Origin: Alentia gelatinosa
Lineage: Eukaryota > Annelida > Polychaeta > Phyllodocida > Polynoidae
Direction: 5' to 3'
Assembly: GCA_950022655.1 (NCBI GenBank)
Contig: OX465580.1
Span: 96,428,797-96,492,796, forward strand
Length of the DNA: 64,000 bases
Of this stretch, positions 51,001 to 63,300 are shown in pieces (positions within the stretch are counted from its first letter, which is position 1; the number at the start of each line of letters is the position of its first letter). The position numbers were made by a program, and so were the translations under genes. The notes below the pieces were generated by a model, which was given only the letters and a program-made list of their open reading frames with translations, was not told the origin of the DNA and searched no databases.

Positions 51001-54000
51001 AACACTTAAAACAAGCATTGACTTATCAGTAAGTGTGATACTTTTCGGAGACACTTCTGAATGCAGAACTTCAACAGTGACTAACTACATGTACTTGTAC
51101 ATAGCCTTAAAATTTCATGCAGACAACGGATATTTCACAATTGAAACTAGACTTGTACTCATAGTTATTAGAACTAGGACGGGTGGCCTTTTTGAAATTC
51201 TTATAATCTAAGTGTATAGGAAAGTGTCAAAGAAACAGGGAGAGGCCCTTTCTTATATTCTAGAGTATGTTTAGTGTCATGGTTGTTATGCAATGCTGGG
51301 AATACCGGGAGAGGAAGATTATCTTCATATATTTTGGTAATACGTGGGTATTAACGGCTGTTATGAAACGCTTGGAATCCCAAGCTCGTTTGAGTAAAAA
51401 AAACAAAAAAACGTTTGCCATCAAGATGAACCCACAAGTACTTACCGGTTCGTAAATACCAGATTTATTAAATGCGAAAGGAAGATAGTTCAAGGAGGGT
51501 CTTTCCATCACTAAACCTTGAAACCCTATTATATACATCAACACTATCAATTCTCGATAAGGAATTAAACATACTTCGCTCATGTATTCCTCTTTCTTTA
51601 CTTCCTTTTGTTGGCGCTGAATCTGGAAACAGATAGCATATGATGAGTATATGGATACAGGGGGTTTCAATAACCTTTTGCCATGGTGAAGATAGGGTAG
51701 CGATCACCCAAGCGCGGGACGATGATATAGACAAGGATAGACCATTCGCGATTAATAACCTTGGTCATCCCAAGATAGAGAAATCCGGTGGAATACGACT
51801 CGTTCATATAGTGGTATACATATATTTGTTAAATAGATCGATCATGTACAAATATTGATTAATTTTACTATATATCTGGGGTATGTTTAATAATGAAGGA
51901 ATGATAATAAAGACCAGCTTATGATTGTCTTAGACCAGACATAGTTTGATAAGGGTTATTATAGTACAGCAACGTTGCACTGGAGGATAAGATTAAAGGT
52001 AAAGCCTCAGGTGTCTATAGTGATATTAGAATGATGTTAACATTCACCTCTTCGTTTAGGCTGTTCATCTTGAATTTTCGCTCGCTCAGAGAGGCACGCA
52101 ATGATGCAAACCGTTTGTTAGCATCGTCTTGTTTTGACTTGTGCTTCGCCAGTAGCATCCGCCTGAAATAAAAGTTTGCAATATTCAGTTAGTCGGAAGA
52201 GATATTCCCAATAACTCGGTAATGGGCAGTTTCCATATTTGATAAATTACAGGGCAGTTAATTTTGATTAGGTACATGCGTGTTTCGGACGGTTTCAGTA
52301 TGTCTCCTCCGCAATTAAAGACCTTTTCGTGCGGTCGGAATCTACACGTCTCTGAATTTAAAAAGGGCTCAGTGTGTCGGTCAATCTTCATCCAACAACC
52401 CTCAACCATGCCCCTGAGATGATCAGCGACCGCGGGACCGGCTTCGGTAGTGCAAAAAGCAGGCATGAAATAAAATGAGTCTTCTAAGCTAAAAGAAGGA
52501 TGAATGGGATCCAAAAGGAGGTGCATGGTCGCCACGAAAGCGGTAGTCTTGGGCTTCATCAAATCTCAAGCTCAAAAAGCTCAAGAGATTCAACCAGCGA
52601 CTACCTCTCATGATGGAGGGATAGAATGGTAACGATAACTGTATGGTCGTAGATCACAGAAAGTAACCAAATAGCATTTTTTTCAGAAAATTCCTGCCCC
52701 TTTCCTTAGGATTTTAATGTTTTTACTAATATTTTTTGCTAACCTTGTCGGGCTCACTGAGTTCTTTGTGTCTTTTGCGTTTTAATAGTCCAATATCAAT
52801 ATTTTGGGTTCTAGGGGCCTAAAAATGCCCCCAATTGACCCAAATTCGACCAGAAAATAAATAAAATCAACATATTTTAATTTTCTGGGTATAATTAGCA
52901 CTAGATATGTGTCCATTCGCTTTTGTTATATATACTATATTGTATGATGGTGAAATAGGAACGAAAAATGACTTGAGAGTGGTATTTTTTATAAATTTCT
53001 TGAGGAATTTACATTTTGTAAAGTGCTCTGTCCGGGCATAAAATATGACAAATTAGGCCCTCCCACTTAATACATATCAGGTATATGGGTTGCATTTTGC
53101 CTTGAAAAACTAGCTAATGGTGGGAGATTGAGTATACCAAAAAAAAGTTGGATTTCCTCCATACACTTTCCCCTGAGGAGGCCATATGTGTTTTTCTTAG
53201 GAAACCCCTTTTTTGGCTGTCCGGGCGAAAAATGTTCCTTCTCCTCCTGAATACAATTAATATATTTAACTATCCTAACTATGTCAGTTATTTACCCGCC
53301 TACCATACCTAAATACCCAGGGTATAGGTCATTCCCCTCTCTGCCCTGCTCTCAAGCAGCGGGTCGGAAAGGCCTTATGTCCGGGCGAGCAGACTGTCCT
53401 CCCGAGTGACAACCGGTGTTTTGTTGGGTGCATGGGTGGTTGGGTGGTTGGGCGTTTTGGTGGTTTGGTGCTAAGATGCATGGGTGGTTGGGTGGTGAGG
53501 TGGTGGGGTGGTAGGGTGTGGAGTGATTGGGTGGTTGGGTGGTCAGGTGGTTGGATGGTCAGGTGGTTGGGTGGATAGTTGGTTGGTTAAGTGGATGGAT
53601 AGGTGGGTAAGTGGTCAGGTGGGGAGTGATTGGGTGTGTGGGTGGTCAGATGGTTTGGTGGATGGGTGAATGGTTGGATGGTTGGATGGTTTGGTGGTTG
53701 GATGGTTGGGTGGGTCGTTGGCTGATAAGATGGGTGGTTTGGTGGTTGGTTGGATGGTTGGGTAGTTAAGTGGTGGGGTGGTAGGGTGTGGGTTGATTGG
53801 GTGGTTGGGTGGTTAGGTGGTTGGGTGGTTCGTTGGTCAGGTGGTTAGATGGTTGGTCGGTCGGTTAAGTGGATGGATAGGTGGGTGAGTGGTCAGATGG
53901 GGAGTGATTGGGTAGTTGGGTGGTCAGATGGTTTGGTGGTTGGATGGATGGGTGAGTGGTTGGATGGTTGGATGGTTAGGTGGTTGGATGGTTTGGTAGT

Positions 54001-57000
54001 TGGATGGATGGGTGGGTGGTTGGATGGTTTGATGGTTAAGTTGGTGGGTGAGTGGATTGGTGATTTTGCTAGGTGGTCAAGTGGTCTGTTGGATGATGGT
54101 TGGATGGTTTAGTGGTTGGATATTTGGGTGGTTTGGAGGTTGGGTGTGTGGTTTGGTTGGTTGGGTGATTGAGGGGTTTGGTGGTTGGGTGGGTGGGTAG
54201 CTAGTAAGATGGGTAGTTTGGTGGTTGGCTGGATGGTTGGGTAGTTAGGTGGTTGAGTGCTTGGGTAGTTAGGTGGTTGGCTGGATGGCCCACAGGGGCT
54301 AAGGAATATTAAAGGCATGAAAGGTGAAAATGAATAGAACAAGTACCTGGTAGACGGACGGTCAAACAATATGTTTGGTATAAAGGGTATTCTTGAAGGT
54401 TGGGTGGTTAGGTGGTTGGTCGGGTGCTTAGGTGGTTTGGTGGTTGGGTGGTTTGGTGGTGGTTGGGTAGTTTAGCGGTTGGATGGCTGGGAAGCTGGGC
54501 GGTTTGTTAGGTGTTTGGTTTGGTGGTTGGGTGTTTTTCAGAGGTTGTTGGTGGTTGGCTGGCTGGGCAGTTGAGCAGGTGGTTGGGTGGGAGGTTGGAT
54601 GGGTGGTTGGACGGGTGGTTGGATGGGTGGTTGGGTGGTTGGGTGGGTTGTTATGTGGTTATGTGGTTTGGTGGTTTGGTGAGTTGTTGGGTAGTTTGGT
54701 TGTTGGGTAAGTGGCTGGTTGAGTGGTTGGCTGGTTGGATGGTGGTTGGATGGGTGGTTGGGTGGTTGGGTGAGTGGGGGTTTTGGTGGTTGTGTGACTA
54801 GTAGGGTAATTGGGTGGGTGGCTGGATGGGTGGTTGGTTGAGGTGGCTGGATGAATGGGTGGTTTGGCGGTAGGGTAGGTGCTTGGATGGTTTGGTGGTT
54901 GGGTGGGTTGCTTGATGGATTGGTGGTGTCATGGTTGGGTGGTCGGATTGTTTGGTGATCCAGTTGGCTGGTAAGATGGTTGGTTGGTTGGATGGTTGGG
55001 TGATTCGGTGGTTTGGTGATTGAAAAACCATTTCTTTGTTCAGTTCGCAAGTGTTAAATCTACTTCATTCCACTTTTAGACCAATGTGTCCTCCCGAGTG
55101 ACACTTACCCACCCCCTTTGCATCACCAGTCTAAAAGTGGTCTACATCCCTATTTGATTGATATCCCATATGTCACCATAAATAAGTACAAAATTAATGC
55201 TTAAAGATGATTGAGTAATGTTATATCTATGATAACATGTAATTTCCATTAAAACCCACAGTAAATACAAAAATGTCCGGTCGAGTGACCATACAAGGAT
55301 CCTGGGGGCCCATATCCACTTCTGGACATCGGGGGAGAAAGAATGTAGCTAAAAAAACCAATTCCCATATAGTAGATATATTGTGTACAACTCCAACTAG
55401 TGGAGGTAGCAAAAATCTCAGTTTAAGAGAAAAATGTCCTCCCAAGTCACATTTGGCTAATTACTAAGGTGTTTTCAATGAAAATTCTGATGTACATACA
55501 CATTTTTGCCCCATCAAACCTATATACCACCTGAAAGCATATGGCCTTGGCATGCTCTTCCATGGAATTAATTGTATCTACCTAAATCTGTACCCCTTTT
55601 ATCCAGAACAGAAATTAATGAATATTCAATTACCTGAAATACAAATCCAAATTGCACCCCTTGGGAAAATGACCCTAAACCAATGCAAAGTGCCTATTGA
55701 CACTAAATACAAGACCCAAAACCTAACTCTTAGACCTAGCTTGACAAGAACAAATATAGAAATGGTGACCAGAAACATATTAGAAGTTATTTGGCTGCTC
55801 TTAATTGGAAATACACCCAAAGGTCACTCGCCCGGACACAGTTCCCAGGGTATGTATGTTCCAGGTGTTGCCAAAGCAACGGTTTTCATATTTCACTCAT
55901 TATATCTGGTGAGGAGTTACCCCAATACCAAGACTTCGCACAGTAAATAACTTTCAGATATTCCATGTTTTTTTCAGACCCCCCAAATGTCCACAAAGGT
56001 CTATTTCGTCACTTTCTGTGATTTATGACCACATATTGCCCTCTTTTATGCTATTCTTGTTATTGGACTTTAAAAAAAACTAAATACTGTTATTTTATTG
56101 TAACGAAGCCGTGAGATGTACCTTGCTATATGTGGACTTCACTGTAGAGTTAAGACAGCTTACCTTTCCTTTACAGATGTCATGGAGTTCTGAAAGAGAC
56201 CACTGCATGTGTAGAAGAAGAGTTCGTCACGTGTACCTCGAAAGTAGATACCCATGGCCTCCTGAGACGTGATGTCAGCATTGAAGAACATAGCAGTGAG
56301 GAAAGACAGGTACTGCCCCGTTAGACCTACAACAAATAATCTAGCGTGGTTAATAAACCAAGTATTTATCCAACCAATTGGTTATTTTGTAATCTACATG
56401 CATGTTGGGAGCGTCTAGCTTTAGTGGGAGCTGGTATGTTTCATTGAGGATTGGGAGGGGGAGGGAAGTTCAGCGGGGGCAAACGACTATGGAACCAATG
56501 GCCAGAACGAATAAGAACTTTAGACAGAAAAGAAGCCTTTAAACGAGAAGTCAAAAAGTTAAGTGATTTTTGCCTGGTGGACTGAGCCACAGCGAGTGCC
56601 AGAGGGTTAACATCCCCCCACAACAGGATTACTCTAAATATGTAGCTTTATCAGAATCACAAATAAGACTATTCAAAAGACATCCTGCACCCATCAGTGA
56701 TGAACTATAATGGCCCCCAGACTTTCCAGATTTATCAGCGCCAGTGATACATTTGGTATCACACATATTTGTACTGTTGCTCACATGTGTACTGGATTGC
56801 AAACAGCATGGAATCAAGTCAGAATTCTGTACCTTAATCATGGTCAAACTGGCTGGCTGGACACTATAAGCTTAAGCTTAAATATGATGAATGTAGTACA
56901 TCAGACAACAGCGAAGAGTCAAGAGCACCAGGAAGCGAGAGCAATCAGTACGGATTGATTTATCGTTTTATTTTTAAATTAGATTTAGGCTCAATCAGGC

Positions 57001-60000
57001 TATCTCTTGTCATCCGTGTCATCATCATTATATTGATTCTCCAACTTATATATTGTTATAGGTAAATGTTAGTTTTAGTGTAGTATTCTTTTTATGCACT
57101 GGTCCATTGTTACTTCGGAGACTAGAACTCCATTGCACTAGTTTAGCCCGTATAGGTAAAAAGTGATGAATGTAACATTTGAATATGCTAACTAGGAAGT
57201 TAGAGGGGGTGTCCACCAAGGTCCCGACGCGAACCGACGCGCCCCGATATTGCCATCCCGATACAAAATCCATATCGTAGCAAAATCGTAGAGCTTATCG
57301 GGGCAGTTGGTCAGGTATCTACGAAAACGCTACCGACGCGCTACGATGGGAACCGACACGAGCCGATAAAAAAACCATGTCGCAGAGGGTCTACGACAAT
57401 CGAACATGTATCGATTGTTGTAGCGCGTCGGGCCGCATCGGTGCGCGTCGGTATGTATAGATGACATTTTAAACGGGAAATAATATGAAATAATCGATGG
57501 AAAATTATGAAATTTTCAGAATACCTAGAATATATGATGCTAATGCGGTTCTGCAAAAATGGTGAAAGTTGATGGTAGATAAGGGTCTTAAATCGATCAA
57601 TTTATACTTTAACTGGGAATTGATTTTTTCATTAAATATGCATTATTTCTGGAATTATAAAGGAAATATTGTTAATCACGTTGGTTGCGTCGTAAGCTAT
57701 ATCGGGGTGTATCGGGACCACGGTACCTTATTCATGCACCCTCCCAACACGCTACGACGCGGCCCGACGCAAACCGACGCGGTACGATATGCCTCCCGAC
57801 GCGCTACAAAATGGTAATTTTGTATCGGCTCGGGTCGGCGTTGGTGGGTGCGGGGTCTAAATCTGTCACAGGGTATGATGGAAGATCGGAGTCTATGTAC
57901 TAACGAATCAGACCCATATAAAATTTAAAAAAAAAAACTAAAAAAAAACTATTGCTGCGCCTCTCCTATGTTTTAAGTGAAGATAACGCACTCTGGACAC
58001 GTGTTTCGTTCATTATGGGTAACACCTCCATTTTTCTTGTTCATAAAGGGTAACAGTATTCAGCTAGTAATATGCTGGTTTTAGAGAAACCTTCTAATAA
58101 GTTATCTTTTATCTTTTGAAAGGTTGCCATTACTTCATTTTTTGTCATCCGTTATCATAAACAAGTAAAAATAAGTTATTTGGGGAACCTCAAAAGAGAG
58201 AGAGAGAGAGAGGTTGTGCTGGCTATCCTTGCAACTGCAAATTAGCGGGGAACCAGCTTAAGTTCAAAGTCGCTCACTAGCTAGGCATTACCTGTCCCAT
58301 ATTAAATTAAGACAGGGAACCAGTCTACCCCTACTTCACCTATCTGCCAGCACACTCACTCATACATTCTCAGTCAATTCTTACCCACACACCCAACACC
58401 AAAGTCTGAAACATCTCCTTATTCCTTCATCACTTCAATATTGCTCGTCTATTTTGTGATTGGCGGTTATTCACTAAACGATTCATTTATTTTATCTTAT
58501 TAGCTTTACATTTTATTTTACTACAAATGCTTATACATACATCTACCATACAATTTATCAACTACATTTAATACATTTTCTTTACCCAAACATATTCTCG
58601 TCTTATCATTTCCCCAGAGTGCGGCGGGAGATTAAAGTAATGATGCTTTAAAATGTGGCAGGGATACAGGGTTCATAGCGTGGGAGAATCATAAAGATCA
58701 TAATTGTTCTAGGACTTAATCATTTCTAGCGCATCACCTAAAAGCTATGTAAGCCGCTACGCTACAGGGTAAATCATAAAGTCTTTACCTAGATTAGCCG
58801 ATGAGTGTTCTGTCAATAGATATCAACCGTCAACATACATTAAGATCACATATTTGGAGAATGGGAATAGGGCGGAATGACATGTCGTTAGTTACCACAG
58901 TCATTTAACACGAAAAAGGGAGTTCTAAAAGAAACCCCATAATATATCTGATTTGATTTTTGCGAGTTATTACGATAGCTTCTCAGTTTAATCAATAAAA
59001 TTCTTTTTCGATACAGAGCATTTACATATAATCACTTAAATAAGAGGAATGCAACTTTATATTTTCGATAGATTTCCCCTGTACTGTCATTCATTTATGA
59101 GGTAGCATATCAAATATGGAAATTGCTCCCCACTATCACAAGTGAACGAGTTATGCTGTTTTGGGAATATGAAACACACTTTGGCTAGTTCCAATGGGTT
59201 AACTGATTCAATCCTCTATGTTTGAATTATTATAGGCTCTTCACATGGGCTAATTGTGACTTCATTATGTATAATTTTGTTGGTTTCAAAATAGCAGCAA
59301 ATATATCCTCAGAATCATAAATCCTGTCACTGGTTAATCAGTTTTACAATATTTTGTACAGTTGACGGCGGAACAAGTGGAAAATGAATTGAATCTAGAG
59401 CAATGGTGTCGGAGTTCTGTTGTTTAACAAATGGAGTCCATCTGATGAAATAGCAGGAAATCGTGACCTATGTGTGTTAACTGAAGGGGCGAAAAACATG
59501 GGGCTATTGCTCTATGTGGTCGAATACGGCTCCTAGGATTCACACAAATTTTCCTCTCGTGACAGAATGCTCACATAAATATTTCCTCTCACGTAATCAA
59601 TGGCAATTATCGTCTAATACAACTGTTTATTTAAGTGTCTTTGAATTTGCCAAAAGCGTAGAGATAGTTTTGTTAAGATTAGAGTGATGATGTTAATTCT
59701 ACTCTATGGAGGCAATATTGTATTTTGGAATTTCCGGTTATAAAAGCAAACTAAATATTTAATTCATATCACAAGTTAGTCGGTGTCCTACCTCTCTGTG
59801 TTCGACTCATCAGGGGCAGTGTCTTCACAATTGCGTCATACTCATTCAGCACCTTCTGTATTGCTGATATCTCATCGAGGTATCTAAGATAGATATACAC
59901 AATAATTGACTTTGAATAAAATAATGCAGTCATTATCAATGATTATCATTTTAACAGTAATTCACACGCTTAAGCTACATTTACTTTATCATTTATGATT

Positions 60001-60137
60001 CACGTTACGAATATAATTAATCTTTACACAGATTGGAATGCATTCAAAGGTGAAATGTATTGTTTCTACTCTTTTGTTCACTTGAGAATTTTTTGTGATG
60101 TTAAGCCTTTTTCTTTTCTTACATCAAGAACATTTCT

Positions 60138-60214
<77 letters not shown>

Positions 60215-60250
60215 TCACACACACCTACACACACCTACACACACACACAC

Positions 60251-60305
<55 letters not shown>

Positions 60306-63300
60306 ATGCATATAACATACCCAGATGTGTTCGCACCAATTACATGTACATGTACTTTGATCAAGACAAAATCATATAAAATGCAGGTCAGAGAGCGAGA
60401 TCTTTTTCTCTTACTGATCATATTTGGGATTATTGTGTTTCTCTGTGTTGCTTGGTAGATGGCGTTCTTGGTTGTGGATAAGCGCGCGCATCAACTGCAG
60501 GCACTTGATGTCGAGTGCCACCTGCTGAGTGCTTCCTTGTTCTTTTGGCTTCAGCTTTGTACAGGAGATGCTGAAAGAAAAGTCATCCATTCACTTCATA
60601 AAAGAAAGATCAAGGGGAAATGAACAGAGAGCCTTTTTGCTTATAGTGCTAAAAAAGTGTACACTAAACCATATTTACCAGCAATAGAGCATATATAATT
60701 TATTACCCACCTGATACGGAGTCTCCATACTAAGCCTATGGAGATTACAGATCGCTACTGAGGAGGATACGCAATACTACGCAATATTACTACGCGTCAG
60801 CTACGCGGAGAATACGGCCACTCAGATCGAAATCATGGTAATATTGTGTATATATCTACATTTTGGCTTTTTTTCTTTTCTTTTTGATTATTTCAAGGAA
60901 ACTTCAAGGAGCCCTCAAGAATACTTCAATCATGTTGCCCCCAATTCCATAAGCCCCGAAATTTATTATTTATAACCTATAAAGGTACATCATTGAATGC
61001 TTGGAAATCCCTTTTCCAATTCGTAACGATTGAATTTTGATTTGAATATTTAAAATAAAAGATCTTAAGTGAATTTTTTGTAAAAGCAAGTGTAAAACTT
61101 AACTATTGAGACCGCTGTCAGAGAGAGGGATTAATGAGTTCGGTCAAGACCAGGTTGTTGTTCCCAAGATATACGTATAGCTGTTTACTATATACCCATG
61201 CCGTATATTATCGTAAAACCGGATGAGTTTAAATCTGGGCCCCCGTATGCGACGACTGGAGTTTGGCGTAGTGATATCACGAGGCGGAGCCGAGTAATAT
61301 CCGGAGCCAAAACTCCAGGAGTCGCATACGGGAGCCCAGATTAAAACGAATAAGGTTTTGATTTTATCCTACCCCCTGTGAACGATGTTTTTATGTGAGG
61401 ATAGTAACAAAAAACACAATAAAAACTTTCTGAAGTCCTCCATATAGCTCTCCTTGCTGCTCTGAAGGCCCTTGGAACTACTTTCAGCTGCTGATCTCTG
61501 ATTGGTCCATTTTTTGTACGCTCCTAGGAGCGATTTTTTATCCGTATGCGACATACCGGCGCATACGAAAGTCAATGTTAAGCCTATGGGATTTTATATT
61601 AGGTGTAGGATAAACAGTAAATACGCACCATTTCGGCATATGACATAAAAATACTGTACGGACCACTGGTCCGTACACTAAAATACGGACCACCTTGCAA
61701 TACATACAGTGAATTGTACAGCATGGTCAGGACGTTCTATATAAATATGGGATAGTATGCATACATAATTGATCGAGATTACACAATGTCAGCCAATTAG
61801 GTTGCGGAACGTACGAACAATCTTGGTATCCCAATTTGATGTGACCAAATATGAAATAATAAAGGCCCGCTCGTCGTGCTATCGTACGTAGTAAGACAGC
61901 AAGTTTGGATCCTAAGGAGAATCTATAAAGTTTAACACCGGCACGAATTAAGGTATAGATCTATCGAATACATTTTATAATACTTTAGAATACCTATTAG
62001 GATTACACACACACAATGAGTATAGTAAAGTTGACGGAAGCCTTTTCTGTATACTAACACGACCACAAATGTCTGAGGCTGACTCTCTGCGCACTGTCCT
62101 TACCCGCAGCTCCCAGCTTGCCTCATGCATATTCATTAGGGTCGCGGTGCCCTGTGTGTAGCAGGCGTGTATACATGCGCCTTCTGCTGTTTCATTCACC
62201 CCCATGCACTCTATGGTGGTGTGGGATTTAGGTGATGCCCTCTGTGGTTTGTTTTGTGAATCAAAGCAGTCTTTTTGTGACTGCCATCTGGAGGCTTTCA
62301 TTGAAGGATGTGGTTAGCATGAGTGCTGTGTTACTTTGTTTTTGGTTATAATAAGTGTATAAACATTACACACACAATGAGCCCCAGATTTCATTGTGGT
62401 ACATTATCGGTACTCTGCACATAGACATGTACTTACTGGAGCTGTTGAACAAGCTTTTCCACTCTGTGGCACTTCGTTTGCTTGTGATCTATCATGAACT
62501 TCTTGACCATCTGCTGGAATTCATTTCCAAGAGGGAGCCTCAGGGCATCAGTCTCCTCACAATATTCTGGAGAGAGTGAGAGTGAGAGAATTAGAGGGAG
62601 AGAGGAACATGAGAGTACGTCTGATTGGCTTAACATATTATTTGACAAGGATATTGTAAAAAATACACATACAGAAATACTGATAAAGCTTGAATGTGTG
62701 ATTATAGATTATGGCTTATAGTTGTGGAAGAAGGAATACAGGTGAAACACTTCAAGGTCATGCTATTTCGTCACCGAATTCTCAAAATCTGAAGACCCAA
62801 CATACACTCTCAATGCTATTGGCTAGGTTGGGGAACACCCCTGTGAATCATAAAAATAAACGATCGGACTCCCACACCTAAGCCATTTGAGAAATATTTG
62901 TGCAGATGGCATAAGTCATGAATAGACATACTTCGATTATTCTTTATGCCGTGAAGTTGCAACGATGCTTTGTTTTCCTTCATGTACAATGTTTCCATAG
63001 ATCGTGCAAAGTCGTTGACTTGAGAGTTCAATTTTAGTTCTTCTCTGTAGAAGTCAACGTATTTCTGGAAAGGAAAAGGTTTGTGTAAGGCCATTATGTA
63101 GATAATTTGTGGTAGATTTTACCAATCTACCACAAATATAAGGAATATCTGTCTGTTCCTATTTTATCAAATATACATTGAACATACTCTGTAATCAATA
63201 TCCCCCTCTTTGAGGGTTATTATAATTGCAGGCGCGATGGGAAAATAGTATACTTCCACTCACTAAAACAGAAATGTTTAGATTAACTAAGGGTAATGAT

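Noticed and set aside
52185..52562. 125-codon minus-strand ORF next to exon 7
   Set aside because: Lies in intron 6 just upstream of exon 7, but in no phase-compatible exon. No similarity recognised; left as possible old element debris.
54538..55050. 170-codon minus-strand ORF rich in Pro, Thr, Gln and Asn
   Set aside because: It is the translation of the G/T minisatellite. The same tract is open on the plus strand too.
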